From Poriferisodalis sp964484385 (GTDB taxonomy: Bacteria; Actinomycetota; Acidimicrobiia; Acidimicrobiales; Poriferisodalaceae): DNA of 64,000 bases. The position numbers and the translations under genes were made by a program. The stretch is taken from contig CAZAFV010000003.1 in the NCBI GenBank assembly GCA_964484385.1, positions 31,115 through 95,114 on the forward strand, written 5' to 3'. The notes beneath the pieces were generated by a model. The model was not told the DNA's origin, did no database searches, and was given only the letters and a program-made list of their open reading frames with translations. Of the stretch, positions 26,796 through 34,307 are shown one piece after another. The first letter of the stretch is position 1; each line of letters starts with the position of its first letter.

Positions 26796-26809
26796 CCCCT
26801 GGTCAGGGG
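26796..26809 (-). other. Intercistronic hairpin between binding-protein and permease genes
   Basis: CCCCT and AGGGG pair around a GGTC loop in the 71-base gap. It could attenuate or stabilise the transcript, but no U-tract is present. Confidence 0.3.
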
Positions 26810-26834
26810 TGGTGTCGTTGCAACGCTAGGTCCC

Positions 26835-28188
26835 TCAACCCAGTGCGTCCGCAATTGCTTGCGCGTTGAACCTCAGCATCCCGATCAGCGTGTCGCCCTC
26901 TTCACCGTCCGGCGCGAGGCTGCCAGTGAGCAATTGCACCACGTTGATGTTGCCTGCGGCGGTTGCCAATGCCTGGATATCGACGTCGGAGTGTGTCGTC
27001 TCTGAGAACACAGCGGGCACGCCTTCGTGCTCGATGATCTCGGCGAGCTCCTCCAGCAGAGCGGGGTTGGTCTCCGCTGCCGTGGAGACTGACGGAATCA
27101 CGGTGCCCACGATCTCGAATCCGTAGCGGTCGGCGAAGTATCCGAACGCATCGTGGTTGGTGATCAGGATGCGACGGTCCGCCGGCACTGCGTCGAGAAT
27201 CTCGGCGACCTCGGCATCGGTGTTTTCCAAGGCTTCTCGGTAGGAATCCAAGCAGCGGTTGACGGTGTCGGCATCGGCGCCGGCATGGATCAGTTCGTCG
27301 GCCAATTCGCCCAGCACTCCGGCGACGCGCTGCAGATCGAGCCAGACGTGGGGGTCGCCTCCGCTGTGGTCGTGTCCGTGATCGTCCTCGTCGGCGTGGT
27401 CGTCATCCATGTGCCCGTGGTCGTCGTCGTCGTGGTCGTCGTGCCNNNNNNNNNNNNNNNNNNNNNNNNNNNNNNNNNNNNNNNNNNNNNNNNNNNNNNN
27501 NNNNNNNNNNNNNNNNNNNNNNNNNNNNNNNNNNNNNNNNNNNNNCGTCCTCGTCGTGGCCTTCGTCGTGGTCGTCGTCGTGCGCCTCGTCCTCGTCGTG
27601 GTCGTGCCCGTCGTCGTCGTCGTGGTCGTCGTGCCCGTCCTCGTCGTGGCCTTCGTCGTGGTCGTCGTCGTGCGCCTCGTCCTCGTCGTGTCCGTCTTCC
27701 TCGTCGTGGTCGTCGTGCCCACCGCTGAACTCGAATTCGATGGTGTCGATGTGCTCCGCCACCTCGAACACATGCACGCCCTCAGCCGCGACAGCTTCCA
27801 GGGTGTCCTCGAGGCGCTCCTCGAGACCCAGGCCGTTCACCACCACCAGATCGGCCGCGTCCATCGTCTCGCGGTCTCGCAACGACGGCTCGAAGGTGTG
27901 CGGGTCTCCGCCCTGCGGGATGAGGGTGGTTACCGAGACGCTGTCCTCGCAGCCCACGTTGCTGACCACGTCGCCCCAGATGCTCGTCGTGGTGACCACC
28001 GACGGCACTGCCGAGGATGCATCTGTCGTGTCAGCCGCGTCGGTATCGGCATCGGTTCCCGTGCATGCAGCAGCGAACAGCGCCACAGCAGCCGTCACCA
28101 CCAATCCGCTCTTGCGGATCCCTCGACGCCTTCGTTGATTCGCGCCAGCTTCGACCGTCACTTGTGCCTCCCCTATGCTCCGATTCAC
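26835..28188 (-). CDS. Zinc ABC transporter substrate-binding lipoprotein with His/Asp-rich loop (gap inside)
   Basis: ZnuA-like cluster A-1 binding protein, anchored by a lipobox (ALFAAACTG). The N-terminal lobe has VVTTTSIWGDVVSNVG and a His ligand in GGDPHTFEPSLRD. The C-terminal lobe has GGDPHVWLDLQRV, ILITNHDAFGYFADRYG and AVFSETTHSD. Between the lobes lies a very long loop of His, Asp and Glu with a 30-residue tandem period, which probably captures Zn2+. The 100-N gap (27446-27545) falls inside this loop, so its length is unknown and the frames on the two sides differ only by the placeholder. Confidence 0.9.
27446..27545. other. Assembly gap (100 N) inside the His-rich repeat
   Basis: One hundred Ns, a standard placeholder. 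The neighbouring 27546-27720 is a 90-base-period coding repeat, which explains the assembly break. Confidence 0.98.
27546..27720 (-). repeat. His/Asp-rich coding tandem repeat, 90-bp period
   Basis: On the minus strand, DEDEAHDDDHDEGHDED recurs after 30 residues (90 bases). The second copy runs directly into the gap. Confidence 0.85.
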
Positions 28189-28231
28189 GTGTGGAAGAGC
28201 CCCGCTGGTGCTCTAGCCTCACGTCAGGTTT

Positions 28232-28252
28232 TGAGAATGAGAATCAGTTTCA
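28232..28252 (+). promoter_or_regulatory. Candidate Zur box in the divergent zinc-uptake promoter
   Basis: A 21-base imperfect palindrome with half-sites TGAGAATGA and ATCAGTTTCA lies between the divergent binding-protein and ATPase genes. It has the TGAxAATGA...TCAxTTTCA layout of actinobacterial Zur boxes. It is AT-rich in GC-rich DNA, and a zur gene lies 1 kb away. Binding would repress both transcripts when zinc is sufficient. Confidence 0.75.
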
Positions 28253-28297
28253 GCTACCCTATCGAGGCTTGAGCACCCAAACACCTTCGCAATCGAA

Positions 28298-29188
28298 GTG
28301 AGGCACGCCCTGTTCCATCTCTACGACGTCCGTGTCTCTTTCGGGCCCTGCCACGTGCTCGAAACAGGCGACCTGAAGCTCGAGGACGCGTCGTCGGTCG
28401 CGCTCATGGGTCCGAACGGGAGCGGCAAGACCACCTTGCTGCGGGTGCTCAGCGGGCTGCAACGACCGACGTCGGGCCGAATGGAGTCTCTCGGCGACGT
28501 CAGGGTGGGGTTTGTGTGCCAGCACCACCAACCGCATCCCTTCATGCCAATGACGGTGCAAGAGGTACTGACCATCGGGCGCTATCGCAGTCGCGGACTG
28601 CTGAAGCGGTTTCGTCGCAGCGACAAGGAAGCGGTTCGCGTTGCGGCCGAGCGGCTCGACGTTGCACACCTGCGTCAGCGTTCCTTCGGCGAGCTCTCCG
28701 GAGGTCAGCGTCAGCGAGTCATGGTGGCGATGGTGCTCGCGTCAGACTACGACTGCTTGCTGTTCGACGAGCCGATCACCGGCCTGGACTTGCCGAGCCA
28801 GACGACCATTCTCGAGGTGATCGAGGCTGAGCGTGCGGCCGGGCATCTCGTGGTGATGTCGACGCACCACCTGCAAGAGGCACGACGCTGCGATCGTGTG
28901 CTGCTGCTGAAGGGGATGGTGCTTGCCGACGGGCCTCCCGATGAGGTGCTGACCGATGCGAACCTGACGGCGGCCTTCGGCGGCGAAGTAGTGGCCCGCG
29001 ACGACGCCGAGCACGAGTTCGTCATGGAGAGCATCCACGCCCATGAGGCGGGCGATCCTGGCTGCGGCCCGAATGTCGGTGTTATCTCGCATTCCCACCC
29101 GGGACAGTTCTCGCCGGCGGGCAGCCACCACGGTCACCACCACGACTATGACCACGACGCTTCCCATGAGCACGCCCGACAACTGTGA
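28298..29188 (+). CDS. Zinc ABC transporter ATPase with His-rich C-terminal tail
   Basis: Metal-uptake ABC ATPase of 296 residues. Walker A is GPNGSGKTT, the Q-loop is in FVCQHHQPHP, the signature is LSGGQRQRV, Walker B is CLLFDEPITGLD, and the switch His is in MSTHHLQE. After residue 230 comes a tail with HSHPGQF and GSHHGHHHDYDHDASHEHA, a likely zinc-binding stretch that could sense cytoplasmic zinc. GTG 28298 is the start. Divergent from the binding protein, and 62 bases upstream of zur. Confidence 0.9.
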   Translation: MRHALFHLYDVRVSFGPCHVLETGDLKLEDASSVALMGPNGSGKTTLLRVLSGLQRPTSGRMESLGDVRVGFVCQHHQPHPFMPMTVQEVLTIGRYRSRGLLKRFRRSDKEAVRVAAERLDVAHLRQRSFGELSGGQRQRVMVAMVLASDYDCLLFDEPITGLDLPSQTTILEVIEAERAAGHLVVMSTHHLQEARRCDRVLLLKGMVLADGPPDEVLTDANLTAAFGGEVVARDDAEHEFVMESIHAHEAGDPGCGPNVGVISHSHPGQFSPAGSHHGHHHDYDHDASHEHARQL

Positions 29189-29250
29189 CCGCCGGGGGCG
29201 ACTGGGCCTCGCCTCCTTGAACCGTTTCTGAATCGCCCCGGGAGAGCCAG

Positions 29251-29709
29251 ATGGAGCCTCCGAAAGATCTCGAGCAGTTCCACCAAGACGTGAAGCAGCG
29301 GCTTGAGGTGGCGGGACAGCGCTACACCGACGGACGGCGAGCACTTGTCTCGGCGCTGGCGACGGCGCAGCGGCCGCTCACGCTGCGAGACATCGTGTCG
29401 AGAATCCCGGAGGTGCCTCAGAGCTCGGCGTACCGCAACCTCGAAGCGCTGCGCGAGGGCGGTGTGGTGGTTCGCATCAGTGCGGGCGGCGACCGGGCTC
29501 ATTTCGAGCTTGCCGAGTCGCTGCTCGGCCATCACCATCACCTGATCTGTGTGTCGTGCGGGACGATCGAGGACATGCGCATCGACGGCGCGCTCGAGGC
29601 CGAGGTGGATCGTGCACTGACCGGGGCGGCCGGCGAGGCGGGCTTTACGCCCCTGCGTCACAGCCTCGATCTCTACGGCGAATGCTCTGATTGCGGCGAG
29701 GTCGCCTAG
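29251..29709 (+). CDS. zur: Fur-family zinc uptake regulator (Zur)
   Basis: Fur-family repressor of 152 residues. The N-terminal winged helix includes LRDIVSRIPEVPQSSAYRNLEAL. The metal and dimer domain has AHFELAESLLGHHHHLICVSCG and the C-terminal ECSDCG (two CxxC for structural zinc). Its place directly behind the zinc ATPase gene and the box in the upstream promoter favour Zur over Fur. Expected to bind the 28232-28252 site in the zinc-loaded state. Confidence 0.85.
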   Translation: MEPPKDLEQFHQDVKQRLEVAGQRYTDGRRALVSALATAQRPLTLRDIVSRIPEVPQSSAYRNLEALREGGVVVRISAGGDRAHFELAESLLGHHHHLICVSCGTIEDMRIDGALEAEVDRALTGAAGEAGFTPLRHSLDLYGECSDCGEVA

Positions 29710-29734
29710 AGCAGCGCTCGGTGTTCCGCTTGGC

Positions 29735-30241
29735 TCAGGAGCGGGCCTGCTCGTCGGTCACGATGGGCGGCTCGGTCGACCAGGGGAAGTTGATCCACAG
29801 GTCGGTGCGGCGCCACACCCAGTCGCAGTTGACCGTCGACCACGGCTTCTCGTACAGCACGGCGGTGCGCACGCTGCGCACCCGCGGCAGGCAGAAGTCG
29901 TACACCAGCTTGAGCGTGTGGCCGGTGTCGGCCACGTCGTCGGCGATGAGGATGTCGGAGTCGCGGTGGTCGACCAGGTCGGGCGTGGGCGGCAGCATGA
30001 TCGGCACCTGCAGGCGCTCGTCGACGCCGGTGTAGTACTCGCAGTTCATGACGTAGATGTTCTTGACCGACAGGGCGTAGCCCAGCGAGCCGGCGCAGAA
30101 CAGCCCGCCCCGGGCGATCGCCAGGATCATCTCGGGCCGGTAGCCGTCGTCGGCGACCATCTGTGCCAGCTCCCGCACGGCGATGCCGTAGCGCTGCCAG
30201 TCCATCACCTCCCGTTCCTCAGCGTCCGTTGCCTCGCTCAC
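29735..30241 (-). CDS. Phosphoribosyltransferase family protein
   Basis: PRTase fold of 168 residues. The PRPP loop is ILIADDVADTGHTL, and the pyrophosphate loop region is AIARGGLFCAGSLGYAL. It resembles Gpt/xanthine-type phosphoribosyltransferases of actinobacteria, which salvage purines, but the substrate-specific hood is not diagnostic. Convergent with zur and separated by only 25 bases. Confidence 0.8.
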   Translation of the reverse strand: MSEATDAEEREVMDWQRYGIAVRELAQMVADDGYRPEMILAIARGGLFCAGSLGYALSVKNIYVMNCEYYTGVDERLQVPIMLPPTPDLVDHRDSDILIADDVADTGHTLKLVYDFCLPRVRSVRTAVLYEKPWSTVNCDWVWRRTDLWINFPWSTEPPIVTDEQARS

Positions 30242-30371
30242 CCGTCCTCCCAGTACGCCTCAGGCCGGCCTCCGCCTGCCTCGCCCCGAACCTAGGCGCG
30301 CCGCGACCACTAAGTCGGGCTTCGTCGCAGGAGGCCCGTGCCGTGGGGGTTTCGACCCTCAATCCAATGCT

Positions 30372-30394
30372 GCATCACTTGCATCAAGTGATGC
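30372..30394. promoter_or_regulatory. Perfect 10-bp inverted repeat, probable operator
   Basis: GCATCACTTG and CAAGTGATGC are exact reverse complements around a CAT spacer, 32 bases before the ATG of the RHH-nucleotidyltransferase gene. Ribbon-helix-helix proteins bind such palindromes, so autoregulation is likely. Confidence 0.7.
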
Positions 30395-30426
30395 TCAGTG
30401 ACAGACGATGTCGGTATCGTGGGGCC

Positions 30427-30864
30427 ATGCGGCGCGTGACGGTGACGATTCCGGACGATCTCGAGGCTGCCCTCGACAGCTACATCGCTGAGCAGGCTGC
30501 CGCGCCGTCAGTGACAGCGGTTCTTCAGGCGAGCCTCAGGCGCTTCTTGGCTGAGAGCTCAAGCAGGGCGTCGGCGCCGACGCCTGGCGACGTCCTGCGA
30601 AACCGCGGTCGGATCGTGGAGGTGTTGGACCGCCGGGGCGTGTCGAATGTGCGCCTCTTCGGTTCGGTCGCACGCGGCGAAGCGGGCCCAGACAGTGACA
30701 TCGACCTGCTCATTACCGTTCCCAAGGGCACCAGCTTGTTCGACCTCGCCGACATGCAATCCCAACTCCAGGAACTGCTCGATGCGCCAGTACACCTGCT
30801 GACCGATGGCGCGATGACCGATGAGCAACGAGCAGCGGTGGCAGCAGAGGCACTGCAGTTATGA
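30427..30864 (+). CDS. RHH-domain / MNT nucleotidyltransferase fusion (antitoxin-like)
   Basis: Protein of 145 residues. The N-terminus (1-45) is ribbon-helix-helix-like, with VTVTIPDDLEAALDSYI and AVLQASLRRFLAES. The C-terminus (about 55-145) is a minimal nucleotidyltransferase with LFGSVARGEAGPDSDIDLLI (GSxxRG and DxD). MNT proteins are antitoxins that AMPylate HEPN toxins; fusion to a DNA-binding domain provides autoregulation. ATG 30427 lies 32 bases behind a perfect palindrome. The stop overlaps a downstream ATG (ATGA), as expected for a HEPN partner, but that frame ends after nine codons. Confidence 0.85.
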   Translation: MRRVTVTIPDDLEAALDSYIAEQAAAPSVTAVLQASLRRFLAESSSRASAPTPGDVLRNRGRIVEVLDRRGVSNVRLFGSVARGEAGPDSDIDLLITVPKGTSLFDLADMQSQLQELLDAPVHLLTDGAMTDEQRAAVAAEALQL

Positions 30865-30890
30865 GCCGACGCTGCTACCTCGATGGCTGA
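30861..30890 (+). pseudogene. Nine-codon remnant of a HEPN-type partner gene
   Basis: ATG at 30861 overlaps the nucleotidyltransferase stop (ATGA) and encodes MSRRCYLDG before a TGA. DUF86/HEPN toxins of MNT pairs often begin MSRR followed by a Tyr/Leu-rich helix. The position and first residues suggest the toxin start survives while the rest is deleted. This is inference from nine residues. Confidence 0.5.
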
Positions 30891-30923
30891 TTCCCTAGGA
30901 GAGGGTGTCGGGTAGCCGGCGGG

Positions 30924-31097
30924 CTAGTCGGGGAAGGGGTCGTCCCAGTCGTCGGGGAGGAGGATCTCGAATGCGTTGAGCGTCACGGCGATCGGGCAGT
31001 GGTAGCCCACGTTGGTGATGAGTCCGGCCATGCCTGTCTCGGCGGAGGTGTCGATGGTCGCTACGTAGGTGGCGTCGCTGATGCGGTGGTCGCGCAC
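30924..31097 (-). pseudogene. Orphan 57-codon frame, possible gene remnant
   Basis: Minus-strand frame from GTG 31097 to TAG 30924, encoding a protein-like end: VATIDTSAETGMAGLITNVG, then a C-terminus LLPDDWDDPFPD. Open sequence continues upstream to the TAA of the HNH gene without a better start. Composition looks coding, yet the frame is short and unrecognised, so it may be the 3' end of a gene truncated at the same junction as the missing HEPN toxin. Confidence 0.35.
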
Positions 31098-31154
31098 GAA
31101 CTCGGCGACGACTGCGTGGGGGGTGGGCCACGACGCTGTCGGGCGTCCCGTGGT

Positions 31155-32072
31155 TTACATGATTGCGCGAGCGGGCTGTTTGAAGAGGTTGGCCTGGTGC
31201 CACTCGATGTGCTCGATGGCGGGAGGGCTATAGCCAGTTTGGGGTAGGCGCATCGGTCGGCCCGACAAGTCCAGCAGGCTGCTCCGTGGCGAGCGATCGC
31301 CCATCGCGACCTCTTGGCTGACCAAGATTCGCCTTCGGTGGTCCAGCCCGATCGCACCTTTGTCGAAGAGACGGTGGTGGAGAGCGCAGAGCAGGATGCC
31401 GTTGTCGATGGTGCTCGGCCCGCTTTTGCTGTGCATGCGGACATGCGCAGCGTCGAGTCCCACGTGTTCGCCGAGCATGAGTGCCCCGAAATCGCAGAAC
31501 GCACAGCGGAACTCGTACGCACGGGGGACAGTCCTTTGGAATTTCGGGTCCCGCGGCGCAGTTCGAAGCCGCACGTGCGCATCGAGGCCAAGCGCTGCGA
31601 GGATGCCCTCGTGGGCGGTTTCGGGAAATTCGATGTGCAGCAGTTCGCTCACGAGACGGTCTCGGAGTTCGGGGTCGCCAAGCGCGGCCGCAAACCGTGG
31701 CGCCAACTGGCCGACGGCATGGGTGCGCAAGAACTTGGTGTGCTCCTTCACGGCTTGCGGCATCGCATAGATGTCGTCGCCCTCCGCGGTGCGAACCGTC
31801 CAGAGTTCGCTGTCACCGGCCAAGTACACGAACGGGTACTTGGCCGGTGGTGCGGCATCGGCCACACGATGTGAACTGAGGAGTCGACGAAGCTCGCCCT
31901 CGGCCTCGGCAAATCGGACTGAGGTACTGCCGTCTTTCGCCAGGCGCGCCGTGAGCCACAGCAGCACCAGAGGCTTATACGGTGCCCGCGCACCGTTCTT
32001 GGACCTGAATCGGGTGGTCTTGAGAACCCGTTGGACCCACGCGTCTGCTCCAAGCGGTGTCTGTGGCATCAC
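31155..32072 (-). CDS. HNH endonuclease with N-terminal sulfur-binding domain (phosphorothioate-dependent type)
   Basis: Protein of 305 residues. The N-terminal half carries the SBD pattern: PYKPLVLLWLTARL (31-44), FAEAEGELRRLL, then YPFVYLAGDSELWTV. The C-terminal half is an HNH with C190xxC193, LDAAH (207-210) and GILLCALHHRLFDKGAI, preceded by EFRCAFCDFG. SBD-HNH proteins of the ScoMcrA type bind and cut DNA carrying phosphorothioate modifications. Start GTG 32072 or ATG 32069. Divergent from the DUF262 gene. It appears intact. Confidence 0.82.
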   Translation of the reverse strand: MMPQTPLGADAWVQRVLKTTRFRSKNGARAPYKPLVLLWLTARLAKDGSTSVRFAEAEGELRRLLSSHRVADAAPPAKYPFVYLAGDSELWTVRTAEGDDIYAMPQAVKEHTKFLRTHAVGQLAPRFAAALGDPELRDRLVSELLHIEFPETAHEGILAALGLDAHVRLRTAPRDPKFQRTVPRAYEFRCAFCDFGALMLGEHVGLDAAHVRMHSKSGPSTIDNGILLCALHHRLFDKGAIGLDHRRRILVSQEVAMGDRSPRSSLLDLSGRPMRLPQTGYSPPAIEHIEWHQANLFKQPARAIM

Positions 32073-32301
32073 AGTGCCGATACCGGCAGGCCGGGTGCAC
32101 GCTTGCGCGCGTCTCGACTGCCTATCGGAGGCGAATTCGTGTACGCAAGATCAGGTGCACCGATCGGGCACTCGGATCTCGCCTGCCGGACGCTGGCATG
32201 CGCCGAGCAGAAAATCCCGGCTGTCGAACGCGTAGCGATGACTACGCTGCCCACGGACACTTCAGAAATCCCAACACGCTTGCTACAGACGGGAGCGGTC
32301 A
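32073..32301. promoter_or_regulatory. Divergent control region, SBD-HNH / DUF262
   Basis: 229 bases between two divergent nuclease-type genes. A six-base inverted repeat (GCGTAG, spacer CGATGA, CTACGC) lies at 32230-32247 and could be an operator. No clear -35/-10 pair is visible. Confidence 0.35.
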
Positions 32302-33861
32302 ATGCCGACAATAGCGCATCTCTTGGATCGGATTGACGACGGCAGAATCGTCATTGCGCCATTTCAGCGCGGCTTGGTTTGGAAAGCCGATGCAGTACGA
32401 AGCCTCATGGATTCCTTGTATCGCGGCTATCCCATCGGTTCCATTATCGTCTGGCCTCGCCATGAGGGTGCCGAAGCCGAAGAGAGCGTCATTGATGGTC
32501 AGCAACGTCTGACCGCACTGTACGTAGTGATGCGCGGGCAACTGCCTGCATGGCTTGACGCGGATAAGACTCCACCGCTCGGAGGACTTCAGTTTGATAT
32601 CGCTGATCAAAAGTTCTTCTATACCGGCAGCACTCTATTGCCCAACGCCGCATGTGTGAACGTCTCTCGGTTGTTCTGTGAGGGGACCGAATGGTGGTTG
32701 AGCGAACTAAATGAGAGTTCCATCGATGGAGCAACGCGTGCCGAATATATGGCGCGCGTGATGAAATTGCTGGCAATCAAGGAGAAGAGCATTCCACTCG
32801 AATCACTTCCGCGCGCAATGGAACCGGAAGATGCCGAGCGGGTCTTCGAAATCGTCAACACAGCAGGAACTAGGGTTAATAAGGGAGACCTGACGCTTGC
32901 GCAAATGAGTTTGTCTTGGCGAGAGGCCCGTGAGAATATTGAGACCATATGCCAGTCATGGGCTGAGGCCGGGTATCAAGTGAAGGTCGACTGGCTTCTG
33001 CATGCCATGGCAGCGTTCATTTCTCATCGAATTGACTTCAAGGGTCTCTTTGAATCTTCGCAGGTTGAACTTGAGCGCGCAAGCAGCCATGTTCGATCGT
33101 CGATGGACTCGACGCTTAATTTGCTTCAGCAACACTTGGGACTCGACCCGCGAGTAAAACTTGCGATCAACAATGGCCTTATCCCTGTTGTCGTCTATCG
33201 CGCACTTAATAGCCCCGATGCAGCCGACTTCGCTCGTGAAGAACAGGCGCTGCTGGCTTGGTGGATGTGTGGAAATCTGGTCGAGCGTTGGTCTCGGGAC
33301 ACTCGAAATCGGACAAACACTGATCTCATCGATGTGCTTCACAGTGGCGCGTCAGGGCTCTTCAGGTCTCTACTGAGTGAGCACGGCGGTCTTGCCCTGA
33401 AACCCAGTGACTTGCAAGTGAGCTACAAGACAAAAAGATTCTCGCAGCTTCTCTACAGTGCCACACGTTGCCGTGGTGGCCTGGACATAGGAACGGGATT
33501 GGCGCTGTCACCGACGCTGGTCGGTTCGCAGCAAGGACTACAGCATCATCATCTGTTTCCTCGGAGATTTCTCAAGGCGAAAGGCTATGAACAGCGAGAA
33601 GTTGATCAGCTTGCCAATATCGCGTATATCAGCCAAGGATCCAACCTGAAGATTGGTTCTAAGGCGCCGGCGGCATATCTTCCGGCCTTAGAAGAGCGAC
33701 ACCCTGGCGTCTTGGCCTCGCAGTGGATACCTGAAGATCCAGCCCTTTGGGAAGCGCGGCGATACCGTGATTTTCTGGCAGAACGTCGAGAACGGGTTGC
33801 AGTAGCTGCGAACGAACTTCTCCGTGGGCTGGCTGGAGATGCATGGGCCACGCAGTCGTAG
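32302..33861 (+). CDS. DUF262/DUF1524 protein (GmrSD-like restriction family)
   Basis: Protein of 519 residues. The N-terminal DUF262 (ParB/Srx-like) has IAPFQRGLVW (18-27) and SVIDGQQRLTAL (63-74). The C-terminal DUF1524 HNH-type region has LQHHHLFPRRFL (about 413-424) and NIAYIS (about 439). These domains occur in GmrSD type IV restriction enzymes, which cut glucosylated hydroxymethylcytosine DNA, and in other defence nucleases. The gene is clearly lower in GC than its neighbours, which suggests horizontal transfer. The natural target is not predictable. Confidence 0.85.
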   Translation: MPTIAHLLDRIDDGRIVIAPFQRGLVWKADAVRSLMDSLYRGYPIGSIIVWPRHEGAEAEESVIDGQQRLTALYVVMRGQLPAWLDADKTPPLGGLQFDIADQKFFYTGSTLLPNAACVNVSRLFCEGTEWWLSELNESSIDGATRAEYMARVMKLLAIKEKSIPLESLPRAMEPEDAERVFEIVNTAGTRVNKGDLTLAQMSLSWREARENIETICQSWAEAGYQVKVDWLLHAMAAFISHRIDFKGLFESSQVELERASSHVRSSMDSTLNLLQQHLGLDPRVKLAINNGLIPVVVYRALNSPDAADFAREEQALLAWWMCGNLVERWSRDTRNRTNTDLIDVLHSGASGLFRSLLSEHGGLALKPSDLQVSYKTKRFSQLLYSATRCRGGLDIGTGLALSPTLVGSQQGLQHHHLFPRRFLKAKGYEQREVDQLANIAYISQGSNLKIGSKAPAAYLPALEERHPGVLASQWIPEDPALWEARRYRDFLAERRERVAVAANELLRGLAGDAWATQS

Positions 33862-34307
33862 CCCAATGGCCGATGTTCCACGTTGAGAGACGAGCGAACC
33901 GTTGAAGCCTGCGGAATCAGCATTGATGCTTGGCCTCACCGCTACCCGAATGCCCCGTCGGGATGCTGTCGAGTGGGGCCGACGCTCACCGGGCCCACCG
34001 CCGCAGTTGGCCAATCCCACTCGAGCAGCTCGCTATCGAGGCAACCTCGCCCACGAGTCCTGTGGAGATGCAGTTGAGGCCCAACGTGACTGCTGCGCTA
34101 CGCGACCCGGCGCGCAGCGCGGAGCTCCCTCGTCAAGCCGTTTTGCAATCTGCCCCGCATGGGTGTGCTCATGCTCGCCGTGGTGTCGGCATCGTCGCAA
34201 TCTTGGGGCAACGGTGCCATCCTTGTCACACCCCTAGGCCATGGTGCTCTGCCCAAGGACGGCCACAGCGGATGTCCGTCTCGGGGCTGAGCAGAACGGA
34301 GCAGCAC
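33862..34307. other. 446-base intergenic region, no gene seen
   Basis: Lies between the DUF262 gene and the PP-loop gene. The frame leading into the PP-loop gene is open from 33930, but its first 126 codons lack protein character, so translation is placed at 34308. No repeat, tRNA or hairpin of note was seen. The promoter of the four-gene operon should be here. Confidence 0.5.

Noticed and set aside
30345..30365. tRNA-like T-loop sequence (gggggtttcgaccctc)
   Set aside because: No matching acceptor, D or anticodon stems nearby; it is unlikely to be a tRNA.
32061..32074. Palindrome CTGTGGCATCACAG
   Set aside because: It includes the start codon region of the SBD-HNH gene and is explained by the coding sequence; too short to claim as an operator.
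33930..34307. 126-residue N-terminal extension of the PP-loop protein
   Set aside because: Composition is not protein-like; ATG 34308 has a ribosome site and starts directly before the conserved domain.
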